64,000 bases of DNA, from positions 2,480,001-2,544,000 of the forward strand of contig NZ_CP036346.1 in NCBI RefSeq assembly GCF_014131695.1, written 5' to 3'. Source of the DNA: Thomasclavelia ramosa DSM 1402 (GTDB lineage Bacteria; Bacillota_I; Bacilli_A; Erysipelotrichales; Coprobacillaceae). Below the pieces are notes generated by a model. That model saw only the letters and a list, made by a program, of their open reading frames with translations. It ran no database searches and had not been told where the DNA came from. Within the stretch, counting starts at the first letter, position 1. Every line of letters begins with the position of its first letter. Made by a program: the position numbers and the translations under genes. This document shows, one piece after another, positions 19,113 through 28,484 of the stretch.

Positions 19113-19617
19113 TTATAAATCAATATCTATTTTATATGGATCGTCAATAAGTATGTAATTCATCTTACTTTTTTGGGCAAGTTTAGAAAACTGAGCATTA
19201 TCCTTCAACACACTATCCAGAGTACAATTTTCATCATCTAGACGATTTTCAATGACATTACCATATTTTTTGATGTCATCAAAATGATTTCTAATATAAT
19301 TTTCACTCATTATAAGACAATAATACCTTATATTATCCAAATATTTTTTTGTGAAATTTTTCTTCCAGTCAAAAGGAATATAACATCCTTCAATAATAAG
19401 GCTTTGCTTATTTTCAATAACGGTCTTAATCATTTCACAAACAATTGGCCATAAATATTTAGTTAGAGCATCATTATCACTCATAGGTGTTAATTCAGTG
19501 TTTCCGCTACGAATTAGCCCCATTTTCAGATGATCATGGAAATTTATACTTTTCAAGCAGCTTTTGAGCAAGCGCTGTCTTACCTGTATACGAAGCTCCT
19601 GTGATTAAGACTATCAT
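19113..19617 (-). pseudogene. P-loop kinase (AAA/adenylate-kinase-like), frameshifted
   Basis: The intact beginning starts at ATG 19617 (MIVLITGASYTGKTALAQKL, Walker A GASYTGKT) and hits TGA after EKYKFP. The rest of the protein continues in another frame from about 19535 (DHLKMGLIRSGNTELT, then IIEGCYIPFDWKKNF) to the stop at 19113. Comparison with the layout I expect for this small nucleotide-binding kinase family suggests that about 11 nt have been lost at the junction near 19536, where a YLSI-like stretch should be. The downstream part alone would lack the P-loop, so the gene is probably inactive. It lies 18 nt after the methyltransferase gene. Confidence 0.75.
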
Positions 19618-19635
19618 CTTTATCCATCCCTTTTT

Positions 19636-20376
19636 TTAAAATGAACACTCATACAAGAACATTTCTGTATGATTATTTTTAGCAATTACTTTTTCATATG
19701 ATGAATACACTGTTACACTTGTAAATCCTATATCCTGTAAATATTGTTCTAGTTCACCCAATTCATATAAATGTGTCTGAAAATCCATAATTTCTTGTTG
19801 CAACAGTTCTGCTCCTTTATATAGTTCATAAATACCTGGAGAAAACTGGGTATGCGTTTTTTCATCGTAATAGTTTTTATTTTTAAGAATCAAATCATAC
19901 CTTTCTTTAGTCTTTATAGCTATTGCAGTCCGATAATCAGAATCATCAGGACATCTATTCGCTACTGTATCAACTGCAAAAACAAATTTGCCACCTTTTT
20001 TTAACAACCACTTCATTTTTTTTAAAATTTTTCTACATAATACCATATCTGTAAATAATGATACAGAACCAGAAGAAATAAAGATGTAATCATATTTTTC
20101 TACAGTATCATACTCCAGTATATCACTTTGAAACACTTTAGCATTAGGTGACTTTTCCTTTAATTTTGCAAGCATTTCTTTAGATAAGTCTATTCCCTTA
20201 ATATCATATCCTCTTTCTAGAAATGGAACTAAAAATCTTCCACTACCACATAAAGGTTCTAAAATTGACATATCTTTTCTAGTATAAGATAGATAAAAAT
20301 CTAATTCGTCTTCTGGTGCATCCTTATGCAAGATCTCATACATTTCTGTACACAAACTACCATAATAATTTTTCAT
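19636..20376 (-). CDS. Class I SAM-dependent methyltransferase
   Basis: A soluble methyltransferase of about 246 aa. The SAM-binding motifs are clear: ILEPLCGSGRFLVPF (motif I), YDIKGIDLSKEML (acidic ribose-binding end), NAKVFQSDILEY and YDYIFISSGSVSLF. I use the ATG at 20376 (MKNYYGSLCTEMYEIL), which has GGGGAT 7 nt upstream; a longer in-frame extension to 20436 lacks a ribosome binding site. It pairs with the broken P-loop kinase downstream. Substrate unknown; small-molecule methyltransferases of this kind are often acquired genes. Confidence 0.85.
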   Translation of the reverse strand: MKNYYGSLCTEMYEILHKDAPEDELDFYLSYTRKDMSILEPLCGSGRFLVPFLERGYDIKGIDLSKEMLAKLKEKSPNAKVFQSDILEYDTVEKYDYIFISSGSVSLFTDMVLCRKILKKMKWLLKKGGKFVFAVDTVANRCPDDSDYRTAIAIKTKERYDLILKNKNYYDEKTHTQFSPGIYELYKGAELLQQEIMDFQTHLYELGELEQYLQDIGFTSVTVYSSYEKVIAKNNHTEMFLYECSF

Positions 20377-20719
20377 ATCTATATCCCCATAATTTATACT
20401 TCTTAATTCTATAATACTATATTTAATTCCAAACAATAATTTATTTCGTCTAATTTTCTAAAAAATATTTTCATATAAAAGTTACTAACAGATTTTTAAA
20501 TTAATGTTATATATTTTCTTTTAAGACTTATCTCTTAACCTCGAACTCTATTTTGAATATCATATCTTCACTTACCAAATCATAATCTATCATTTGTATT
20601 TCCATAAAATATATTTTTTACAAAGATAAATCAGCTAAAAAAGATTAACATTTAATCCTTTTCACTTTTACCTCAACCATCAATTTCTTAATACTCAGTT
20701 TAGATATTATTAAGACATA

Positions 20720-21060
20720 ATAGCCCATAAAAAAAGAATAATCTTATTGATCTAATAATATTACTCTTTCTTGAATTAGCTTTTCTAATTGTTTTAAACG
20801 TTTATTTGATAATTTATATTTTGTTTTTCTATCAAACTTATAATTTATTAACTTTCCAAGTTTATTTTTGCATGTTTGACATTAATGATTCAACAAATCC
20901 TATAAAATTTTGATAGGTTGCTGGAAGACGAGTTGAAACATAAGTATTTATGTCTTTAAAATCACTGTCCATTGCATAACTATAAGTTCTTGATAATAAT
21001 CATCTCCAATATTTTTATAATAATCTATAACTGCTTCGATACTACCAGTTTTAACTAATC
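20720..21060 (-). pseudogene. Coding debris, unrecognised
   Basis: Short reverse-strand fragments in shifting frames look protein-like: IGRLVKTGSIEAVIDYYKNI near 21060-21000, AMDSDFKDINTYVSTRLPAT then YQNFIGFVESLMSNM near 20985-20870, and KYKLSNKRLKQLEKLIQER near 20830-20760. They are broken by frameshifts and have no start. They probably belong to one or two decayed genes next to the HipA-like remnant. Not recognised. Confidence 0.4.
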
Positions 21061-21102
21061 TACCAATAGGGGTAAATGAAATATCTTGACTTATAAAGCA
21101 TC

Positions 21103-21397
21103 GCCTTGCCTTTTTAATTTTGCAAGCATACCATTAGTTGTAAACTCAGGTGATAAACGGAAGGAAGATCTAGTATAGCTTCCTTACCTAGTAAATGTAA
21201 TAGAAGCAATTTTTGTATTAAATGAATTTATATATAGATTTTTATCACTAAATATATCTAGATAATCTTCTTTAACAAACCAATAACTATTATTAAGTCA
21301 TAATCCTTGACATATTTCAATAATTCCTTTTGTATCTTTTTCGTTTAAACCTAGTAGTTTGATACATATGCTCTATTTCTTAGAATAGTTCTTTTCT
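21103..21397 (-). pseudogene. Remnant of a HipA-like kinase gene
   Basis: One reverse-strand frame reads LLGLNEKDTKGIIEICQGL, a TGA stop, then LNNSYWFVKEDYLDIFSD, a TAA stop, then GSYTRSSFRLSPEFTTNGML. This resembles the N-terminal half of HipA-like toxin/kinase proteins (the SPEFTTNGMLPK-type motif). Its upstream part (RTILRNRAYVSN) is in another frame, so at least one frameshift and two stops are present. The catalytic half is missing. Confidence 0.55.
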
Positions 21398-21491
21398 CCA
21401 AACATCGTTTGTATAATCCAATGAAAAATACAATGAATCATTATCAAATTAGTTTAAAATATAATTCATGAGAAACACATTCTTTTTATAT

Positions 21492-21521
21492 AAAAAAACG
21501 AATAGATTGGTTATCTATTCG
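21492..21521 (-). terminator. Terminator of ssrA
   Basis: CGAATAGAT (21499-21507) and ATCTATTCG (21513-21521) form a perfect 9-bp stem; on the reverse strand seven T follow. Confidence 0.9.
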
Positions 21522-21535
21522 GTCAATTGCTTTAT

Positions 21536-21888
21536 TGGTGGAGGTGAGGGGAATCGAACCCCTGTCCAAGCATAATCCCTCCAAAGCGTCTACAGTTTAT
21601 CTCATTGAATTAATTTAATTAGGCTACAATCAATGAGCAATTTTCCACCTAACGAGCTTATGAGATTTTCGAAGTATTTAGCTAAGCAATAAATACCCTT
21701 ATCCTATGAGTTTATGATACCAGTTAAATAGCTATAGGCACGCTAAATAGTGGCAGCTTTCATGTCTATGTCGACTAAGCGAAAGCGTAATTAGTTTGTC
21801 TGTTTCCAGTTATTTGTTTGTGCATTTAACGAATGCCTTCGACTGCAGCTAAGGTCAGACATACACCTGTCGAACCCAGGACACCCCC
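21536..21888 (-). ncRNA. ssrA: tmRNA
   Basis: Transfer-messenger RNA on the reverse strand, 353 nt. The 5' end GGGGGTG pairs with CACCTCC before ACCA at the 3' end, making a 7-bp alanine-tRNA-like acceptor stem. The T-arm has GGTTCGA-type sequence (GGGGAATCGAACCCC on the plus strand). The tag frame ends AAT TAC GCT TTC GCT TAG. With the resume codon placed at GGA after TAACT, by analogy to Bacillus, the tag reads (A)GNRQTNYAFA. It lies 3 nt beyond smpB, whose protein is its partner in rescuing stalled ribosomes, and ends in a strong terminator. Confidence 0.93.
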
Positions 21889-21891
21889 AGA

Positions 21892-22338
21892 TCAGTAATT
21901 CTTAAGAGCTTTTTCAATTTCTCTTTTAGAATCTCTTTCTTTTAAATCTTGGCGCTTGTCGTATAATTTCTTACCGCGAGCAATTCCAATCTCCAATTTT
22001 ACTTTACTTCCTGTATTAAAGTATAACTTAGTTGGTACAACTGTCAAGCCACCTTCTTTTAATTTATTTGAAATTTTTAAAATTTCTTTTTTATGAAGTA
22101 ATAGTTTTCGATTACGTAACGGCTCATGATTAAATTGATTACCATGGCTATAAGGAGAAATGTGCATATTTTCAATATAAGCTTCATTATCTTTAATTCT
22201 TACAAAAGCATCTTTAAGATTTACATTACCTAAACGGACCGATTTAATTTCTGTTCCTTTTAGTTCAATCCCTGCTTCATATGTATCTAAGATAAAATAA
22301 TCATGATAAGCTTTCTTGTTATTTGATACAATTTTCAT
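21892..22338 (-). CDS. smpB: SsrA-binding protein SmpB
   Basis: A small basic RNA-binding protein (148 aa from this start) that delivers tmRNA to stalled ribosomes. Family motifs: [46 protein letters not shown] and the basic C-terminal tail [21 protein letters not shown] prefer the ATG at 22338 because AAGGGG is 8 nt upstream; an ATG at 22344 is only 2 nt from it. It is 23 nt downstream of rnr and immediately followed by ssrA, a common arrangement in Firmicutes. Confidence 0.97.
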   Translation of the reverse strand: MKIVSNNKKAYHDYFILDTYEAGIELKGTEIKSVRLGNVNLKDAFVRIKDNEAYIENMHISPYSHGNQFNHEPLRNRKLLLHKKEILKISNKLKEGGLTVVPTKLYFNTGSKVKLEIGIARGKKLYDKRQDLKERDSKREIEKALKNY

Positions 22339-22361
22339 GCCCATTTCCCCTTTCTGATTAA

Positions 22362-24632
22362 TTAAGCGCGATGCTTAGATTTACTCTTTTTAGAGCGTTT
22401 AAAATGATTATTTGTAAAACGTGGTTCTTCATGACGCTTTTTACGACGATCATTCCGTTTTCGATTGTTTTTACGATCATTATCTTTGCGCTTATTTATT
22501 ATAACAGTTTTTGTTGTCTTTTTGTTGGATTTCATGCCAACAATTTCAAAATCTACTGATTTATCTTTTTTAGATGCACTTGATACTCGAACTTTAACTC
22601 GATCAGACATCTTAAACACCTTGCCTGTTCGCTGACCAATATAACGAAGATTCTTCTCATCAAAGAAATAAAAATCATCAGTCAAATCAGTTACATGGAC
22701 TAACCCATCAATTGTATTATCAAGTTCAACAAAGAAACCAAAATTAGTAACTGAACTAATAATTCCTTCAAATTCCTCACCAATTTGTTTTTCCATAAAC
22801 TCCGCAATTTTCATATCATCAACTTCACGTTCAATCATAATCGCTTCACGTTCACGAGCCGAAGTTTGTAGTGCTATTTCAGGCATCAATTCTTGATAAT
22901 GCATGATAGTACGACGATCTAAACGATTTTCGAACATGTACTTTCTAATTAAACGATGAACGATTAAATCTGGATAACGTCTAATTGGTGAAGTAAAATG
23001 TGTATAATATTCATCAGCTAATCCAAAGTGTCCTAGACACTGTTCATCATAACGCGCTTTTTGCATACAACGCAATAATAAAGTTGCAATAATTGTATGT
23101 TCCGGAGTATCCTTACTAACTTCTATGATATTGCTTAATTCACCCGGATAAACATTTTCTAATGAACCTTTGATTGTATAGCCTAAAGTTTTAGCAATTC
23201 CACTAAATTGTAATAACTTTTTCGGTTTAGGATTTTCATGAACCCGATAAATGAACGGCAGCTCTAACCATTTAAAATGCTCTGCAACTGTTTCATTTGC
23301 CAATAACATAAATTCTTCAATAATACGATCACTTGCCCCACGTTCTCTCAATACAACATCAGTAGTATTACCTTTACTATCAACTAGTACTTTTGCTTCT
23401 TTAACATCAAAATCAATCGCACCACGTCTAGCTTTTTTCGCTTGAAGAATCATTGCTAATTCCTGCATTAAGAAAAATAAATCTTTGACATGACTATACT
23501 GTAACTGAAGCGTCTGATCACCATCAAGAATTTTATTTACATTAGTATAAGTCATCCGTTCTGTCGAATTAATTACTGCTGGAACAATATCATGTTCTAC
23601 AACCTCACCATTTTCATCAATTTCCATAAAACAAGAAATTGTGAAACGATCAACATGCGGATTTAATGAACAAATGCCGTTTGATAACTTATGTGGCAGC
23701 ATTGGGATAACACGATCAGCTAAATAAATTGATGTTCCACGTGCAAATGCTTCTTTATCAAGCGGTGATTCTTCTGTAACATAATAAGAAACATCGGCAA
23801 TATGCACCCCTAAATGATAATGACCATTATCTAATTTTTTTAATGAAATACCATCATCTAAGTCTTTGGCGTCATCACCATCAATAGTAACAACGACCTC
23901 ATCACGCAAATCAATCCGTTGACCAATATCAATTCCTTCCAAACTATCAGGAATATTCTCTATTTGATCATAGACAGCTTGAGGAAACTCAACTGGCGCA
24001 TCGTGTTCATATACTATCGATAAGATATCAATCCCAGGATCATTGCGATGCCCTAAAATCTTTATAACATCACCTTTTAAAATCGGTTTATAAGTCTTAA
24101 TTTCAACTTGAACTTTGTGTCCCGGCATCGCTCCGTGTAAATGAGCGCGATCTACAAAAATCGGTTTATCGAACATCGGATCATCAACATCAACAAAGCA
24201 ATCACGTTTTCCTTTTTTGATTTCACCAACTAATCTTGTCTGTCCTCTTTTTATAACCCTGATAACTCGCCCCTCAGGACGTTCCTCATCACTGTGCTTC
24301 TTTAATTCAACTAATACAGTATCCTTATTAAACGCATCCTTTAAGTCATCGGGACTAATAAAAATATCTTTCTCTTGATCTTCAACGACTACAAACCCAA
24401 AACCACGTTTATTAATCGTTAATGTTCCTAGAATCATGCCAAACTGATTTGGAAGATAATAATGATTATATTTATTTCTAACTACTTTACCTTCATCTTC
24501 CAACTCATTCATAAGTTTAACTAAGTTTACAAATTTATCACTTTTATTACAATTCAATTTAGCAGCGATCAAATCAATAGAACGCTCTAAATAATTTTCA
24601 TCACTTAACAATTCCAAAATCTTTTCTTTCAT
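22362..24632 (-). CDS. rnr: Ribonuclease R
   Basis: A 756-aa 3'-5' exoribonuclease of the RNase II/R family. Order of domains: N-terminal winged helix (about 1-60), two cold-shock OB folds (about 60-215, with [17 protein letters not shown]), the RNB catalytic domain (about 230-570, with the Asp cluster in [16 protein letters not shown]), an S1 domain (about 620-705, [20 protein letters not shown]) and a Lys/Arg-rich tail. RNase R degrades structured RNA and works with tmRNA/SmpB, which matches its place upstream of smpB-ssrA. Confidence 0.97.
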   Translation of the reverse strand: MKEKILELLSDENYLERSIDLIAAKLNCNKSDKFVNLVKLMNELEDEGKVVRNKYNHYYLPNQFGMILGTLTINKRGFGFVVVEDQEKDIFISPDDLKDAFNKDTVLVELKKHSDEERPEGRVIRVIKRGQTRLVGEIKKGKRDCFVDVDDPMFDKPIFVDRAHLHGAMPGHKVQVEIKTYKPILKGDVIKILGHRNDPGIDILSIVYEHDAPVEFPQAVYDQIENIPDSLEGIDIGQRIDLRDEVVVTIDGDDAKDLDDGISLKKLDNGHYHLGVHIADVSYYVTEESPLDKEAFARGTSIYLADRVIPMLPHKLSNGICSLNPHVDRFTISCFMEIDENGEVVEHDIVPAVINSTERMTYTNVNKILDGDQTLQLQYSHVKDLFFLMQELAMILQAKKARRGAIDFDVKEAKVLVDSKGNTTDVVLRERGASDRIIEEFMLLANETVAEHFKWLELPFIYRVHENPKPKKLLQFSGIAKTLGYTIKGSLENVYPGELSNIIEVSKDTPEHTIIATLLLRCMQKARYDEQCLGHFGLADEYYTHFTSPIRRYPDLIVHRLIRKYMFENRLDRRTIMHYQELMPEIALQTSAREREAIMIEREVDDMKIAEFMEKQIGEEFEGIISSVTNFGFFVELDNTIDGLVHVTDLTDDFYFFDEKNLRYIGQRTGKVFKMSDRVKVRVSSASKKDKSVDFEIVGMKSNKKTTKTVIINKRKDNDRKNNRKRNDRRKKRHEEPRFTNNHFKRSKKSKSKHRA

Positions 24633-24651
24633 TCATTCACCTCCCGATTCC

Positions 24652-24680
24652 AAAATAAAAATAGGACCTTAGCCCTATTA
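24652..24680 (-). terminator. Hairpin after secG
   Basis: AATAGG and CCTATT form a short stem with an 8-nt loop right after the secG stop; on the reverse strand TTTTTATTTT follows. It may reduce, not block, read-through into rnr. Confidence 0.6.
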
Positions 24681-24681
24681 T

Positions 24682-24912
24682 TTATGACATTCTTAGAATG
24701 ATTGCAATAACGAAAAATGCAATTGCTAAACCAGTAGTAACTCTTGTCATCACTAAATCTGCACCACGTTCTTTTTGCTGTGCAAACAAGTTTGAGCTTT
24801 GACCAGTTAAAGCATTTACAATTCCATCAGATTTACCACTTTGTAATAGACATAATATAATAAGTGCTATTGAAATAACAACTAATAAAACATTTAGAAT
24901 AGTCCCAAACAT
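24682..24912 (-). CDS. secG: Preprotein translocase subunit SecG
   Basis: A 76-aa membrane protein with two hydrophobic segments (about residues 3-22 and 55-75) joined by a loop containing LQSGKSDGIVNALTGQS and the RGAD motif. This is the normal SecG layout. It assists SecYE/SecA protein export. GGAGG ribosome binding site. The secG-rnr-smpB-ssrA order is common in Firmicutes. Confidence 0.95.
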   Translation of the reverse strand: MFGTILNVLLVVISIALIILCLLQSGKSDGIVNALTGQSSNLFAQQKERGADLVMTRVTTGLAIAFFVIAIILRMS

Positions 24913-25025
24913 AATATACCTCCTATTAGATACTTTGATACATCGCTAGAACATAATAACATAATATTTTTAAAATTACAATGATTTCATCGACACTTTA
25001 ATCAAATCTTCTTGACAGCTGCCTA

Positions 25026-25505
25026 CTATATTCTTTTCTCTAATACAATTACTGGTAAATCACCATATTTAGAATTACCAATCTCATTAAATCCACACTT
25101 TTTCCAAAATACTAAACCAGCTTCATTCCTCACTAAACAAGCCAATTGGATCCGTTCACAACGTTGCTTAAATTTTTTTAAACAATCATTAAACAGCCTC
25201 TTCCCCAATCCACAATTTTGTTTATCCTGATCAATTAAAAATAATCCAATCCATACACATTCATCATCATGAATCATCGAATAACGATAGCCATATTGAT
25301 AATCGACTAATCCAACTAGTTCACCTTCTAAATAACATTTTTCTATATAATGATCTATTTCATCAAAACCGTCAGGACATCGCATCTCATTAATAAGATA
25401 TTCTCTAGTAACTACCTGTCCTTCCAAAGAATAATAATTCTTTTGACGTAAATGAAATTCAATCAATTCATTATCAATATTCTCTACTTTTAAATAACTA
25501 AGCAT
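25026..25505 (-). CDS. GNAT-family N-acetyltransferase
   Basis: A soluble acetyltransferase of about 159 aa. The acetyl-CoA-binding stretch is IDQDKQNCGLGKRLFNDCLKKF (in it Q-N-C-G-L-G as the P-loop), followed by AGLVFWKKCGFNEIG, the classic C-terminal GNAT motif. The ATG at 25505 overlaps the last codons of the upstream glycosyltransferase gene, so translation is probably coupled; no independent ribosome binding site is evident. Substrate unknown. Confidence 0.85.
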   Translation of the reverse strand: MLSYLKVENIDNELIEFHLRQKNYYSLEGQVVTREYLINEMRCPDGFDEIDHYIEKCYLEGELVGLVDYQYGYRYSMIHDDECVWIGLFLIDQDKQNCGLGKRLFNDCLKKFKQRCERIQLACLVRNEAGLVFWKKCGFNEIGNSKYGDLPVIVLEKRI

Positions 25506-27186
25506 TATCAACACCAACTACATAAAAACGATCATTATCTAAAACTAAAACTATATTTACACTTTTAGGTAATTCGTCAACCTTACGATTGAATTCCATT
25601 GAGATTAATACGTTATAATATTCATTATCATCTAGATCATCAATCACTACCTTAGATGGTGCAAAAGAAATAATTTCATAATTCTTAACTTCTAATTTTG
25701 GATACGTTTCTCTATATGTATAAAATGATTTTGAAGCAAATGAGCTAAATTCACTCTGCAAGCTTGGATAAATATAATCTAAACCACCAATTTCACCATC
25801 TTTTTTATCTTTTAAAGTAAAATAATCAACAGCAAAATAAGATGCTACTAATTGACATTCCTCGCTTGTTAAATTATTTTTATAAGCTTTATCAAGTCGA
25901 ACATATATATCATTTAAAAGCTCATTTCCTTCCTCATGTATATACGGCGTCTCAACAGGAACCGTCGCAGGGTTATTTTTAGAAGCTCCTTCACGACTAT
26001 AAAGAATATAAGTACCTGCTCCCCCAATTACTATGAGTAAACAACAAAGCATTACAACATGATCAATAACTTTTCGTTTTTCACTGCGATTAGCCCGATA
26101 TCTTTCTAAGAATTTAATCTTAGGCAAGCGGTCGCTCTGAATAAAGACATTTGCTAATGTTAATACCGGTTTATACTTTTGACTTACCATACTTGTTGTT
26201 TCAATGAATAATTCGAAAATAAACATTAGAATGACAAACATTAAAGTTCCTAAAGTTGCATCATATAGATAAATATATGATGTTAAAGAGAACAAAAAAG
26301 TAACACCGTATAAAACTAAAACACTTTTACGATGCCCTAGTTTCAATTTGAACATTAAATTATGATGTAAATGCGCCCGATCAGCTTCACTAAATTTTTT
26401 ATGATTAACTTTTCGTCGAATGATTGCAATCAACGTATCCATTATCGGAACCATCAAAACAACAATCGGTGCCCCTAAGGTAAAAAATGTCGATACATTA
26501 TAACCAAAACCTAATAATGAAATAACAGAAATCATAAAACCAATATATAAAGCACCACAATCTCCTAAAAAAATCTTAGCTGGATGAAAATTATAAAATA
26601 AAAATCCCATAATTGCCCCTGCTAAAACTAATGACAACGAAGCAATATCAGTTCTTCCACTCGTAAGCGAAGTCATTGAAACAGTAAACAAGACAATAAT
26701 TGATATTCCAGATGACAATCCATCTAATCCATCAATTAAATTGATTGCATTAGTAATCCCTACAATCCATAAAACTGTTATAACCCCTGGAATAATCGGT
26801 GGCCAATTACTCGGCATAAAATCAAAACCTTTTAAATATATATCACCATATACAATAACAATCAGTGCTGCAATCAATTCAACTGCTAATTTCGTTTTCG
26901 GTGATAAATCATGAACATCATCAATCAAACCTACAAAGAATACCAAGAAACCAGCAATTAGAATTGCATTGATTTGAGGATCAGTCTTTAAAAAGATGAC
27001 CGCCCCAATTAAGGAACTGATGTAAATTGCATATCCACCGATTCGAGGTACTTCGACCTTATGAACTGTTCGCTTATTTTTGTGTGCTACGATTCCTAAT
27101 TCTTTACCCGCCTTCATAACTAGCGGAATTAGAATGGCTGAAACGATCATAGTTACAACAAATGACATAATCAAACTAGGATTCAT
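25498..27186 (-). CDS. TagO/WecA-like polyprenyl-phosphate sugar-1-P transferase with exported C-terminal domain
   Basis: A 562-aa membrane protein. Residues about 1-340 are an MraY/WecA/TagO-type transferase: RTVHKVEVPRIGGYAIY, GLIDDVHDLSPKTKL (catalytic Asp pair), GITNAINLIDGLDGLSSG, KIFLGDCGALYIGF and the cytoplasmic RRKVNHKKFSEADRAHLHH. This enzyme family starts wall teichoic acid or capsule synthesis by adding GlcNAc-1-P to undecaprenyl phosphate. Unusually, after a cytoplasmic stretch there is one more membrane segment (about 380-400) and a 160-residue domain predicted outside the membrane (from about 402). That domain is not part of ordinary TagO (about 350 aa); I do not recognise it. 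Confidence 0.9.
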   Translation of the reverse strand: MNPSLIMSFVVTMIVSAILIPLVMKAGKELGIVAHKNKRTVHKVEVPRIGGYAIYISSLIGAVIFLKTDPQINAILIAGFLVFFVGLIDDVHDLSPKTKLAVELIAALIVIVYGDIYLKGFDFMPSNWPPIIPGVITVLWIVGITNAINLIDGLDGLSSGISIIVLFTVSMTSLTSGRTDIASLSLVLAGAIMGFLFYNFHPAKIFLGDCGALYIGFMISVISLLGFGYNVSTFFTLGAPIVVLMVPIMDTLIAIIRRKVNHKKFSEADRAHLHHNLMFKLKLGHRKSVLVLYGVTFLFSLTSYIYLYDATLGTLMFVILMFIFELFIETTSMVSQKYKPVLTLANVFIQSDRLPKIKFLERYRANRSEKRKVIDHVVMLCCLLIVIGGAGTYILYSREGASKNNPATVPVETPYIHEEGNELLNDIYVRLDKAYKNNLTSEECQLVASYFAVDYFTLKDKKDGEIGGLDYIYPSLQSEFSSFASKSFYTYRETYPKLEVKNYEIISFAPSKVVIDDLDDNEYYNVLISMEFNRKVDELPKSVNIVLVLDNDRFYVVGVDNA

Positions 27187-27290
27187 CTTTTCACTTCCTA
27201 TCTTTTGTATATTATCAATTATTTTTGCATAAAATACAAGACAAAACCAATAAATAGTTTTATAATAATGGTGTTAAGGAGGAAAACGAA

Positions 27291-28439
27291 ATGCATAAAT
27301 TAGGAATATCAGTATACCCTGATAAATCACCAAAAGAAGAGGTATACGCTTATATGGAAAAAGCCGCTAAATTAGGGTTTAGTAGAATCTTTACTTGTTT
27401 CTTATCAATCCCTGAAGATAAGCGCGAAAGTTATTTAGTAGAATTTAAAGAATTCATGGATAAGGCTCATGAACTAGGGTTCGAAGTAGCAGCTGATACT
27501 AACCCTGAAGTATTTAAAATTATTGGAGCTACACCAGGAAATTTAAAACCATTTGCTGATTTAGGATTAGACATCATCCGTTTAGACGGAAACTTTGGGA
27601 CACAAGGTGATATCCAAATCACACGTAATCCATATGGTATTAAAATTGAATTCAATGCCAGCATGGACATGGGTGTTGAATTACTAATTAATCATGGTGG
27701 AAATAAAGATCAAATGATCATGTGCCACAACTTCTTCCCTGAACGTTATTCAGGATTAGATTTCAATCTATTCATGGAATATAACCGTTATTGGAAAGAA
27801 TTAAACTTACATACAGCTGCTTTTGTTTCTAGCAACAACGCTAATACAATTGGACCATGGGAAGTATTCTGTGGTTTACCTACAGTCGAAATCATGAGAG
27901 GTTTACCAATCGACTTACAAGCTCGTACATTATTAGCAACTGGTGACGTTGACGATATCTTAATCGGAAACTATCCGGCTACTGATGAAGAGTTAGAAGC
28001 TTTATCAAAAATTAATTATCAAGCAATTGAAATTCGTGTTGATGAAGTACCTGAAATTACTGACAATGAAAAATTGATCATGTATGATTTTGCCCCTCAT
28101 TGGGATCGTTATGATCACTCATCATTCATGTTACGTTCTTCAATGCCAAGAGTTAAATTTAAAGAAAAAGCTACAGTTCAAGATTCTGGATTTACTTCAA
28201 ATACAGAAATCGCAGGCAGTAAATCAATCCCTCATCATGATTGTGGTAAAAAAGTGTTCACACGTGGTGATGTCTTGATTGTTAATGATAACTTAGCTCA
28301 TTATCGTGGTGAATTGGAAATTGTTTTAACAGAAATTCCAAATGATGGTGAACGTAATTTAGTAGCAACAGTTAAAGAAGAAGAAATGATATTATTAGAT
28401 TTTGTAACACCTGGTCATCACTTCGTTTTAAAAAAATAG
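27291..28439 (+). CDS. mupG: MupG-type 6-phospho-N-acetylmuramidase (DUF871)
   Basis: A 382-aa cytoplasmic protein of the DUF871/MupG family: an N-terminal TIM barrel (about 1-240) with LGISVYPDKSPKEEVYAYME, FEVAADTNPEVF, GLDIIRLDGNFG and MCHNFFPERYSGL, and a C-terminal beta domain (about 260-380). Characterised MupG cleaves GlcNAc-... linked to MurNAc-6-phosphate during peptidoglycan recycling. No murQ, murR or muropeptide PTS gene is adjacent, so the substrate is assigned by family only. GGAGG ribosome binding site and a TATAAT -10 about 27 nt upstream of the start. Confidence 0.88.
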   Translation: MHKLGISVYPDKSPKEEVYAYMEKAAKLGFSRIFTCFLSIPEDKRESYLVEFKEFMDKAHELGFEVAADTNPEVFKIIGATPGNLKPFADLGLDIIRLDGNFGTQGDIQITRNPYGIKIEFNASMDMGVELLINHGGNKDQMIMCHNFFPERYSGLDFNLFMEYNRYWKELNLHTAAFVSSNNANTIGPWEVFCGLPTVEIMRGLPIDLQARTLLATGDVDDILIGNYPATDEELEALSKINYQAIEIRVDEVPEITDNEKLIMYDFAPHWDRYDHSSFMLRSSMPRVKFKEKATVQDSGFTSNTEIAGSKSIPHHDCGKKVFTRGDVLIVNDNLAHYRGELEIVLTEIPNDGERNLVATVKEEEMILLDFVTPGHHFVLKK

Positions 28440-28447
28440 TAAAAAAT

Positions 28448-28484
28448 AAAACCGAGAATTTCATTTGAAATTCTTGGTTTTTTT
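28448..28484. terminator. Bidirectional terminator
   Basis: AAACCGAGAATTTC and GAAATTCTTGGTTT form a stem with a 4-nt loop, followed by T-runs on both strands. It ends mupG and the convergent HAD gene, whose stop codon touches it. Confidence 0.9.
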
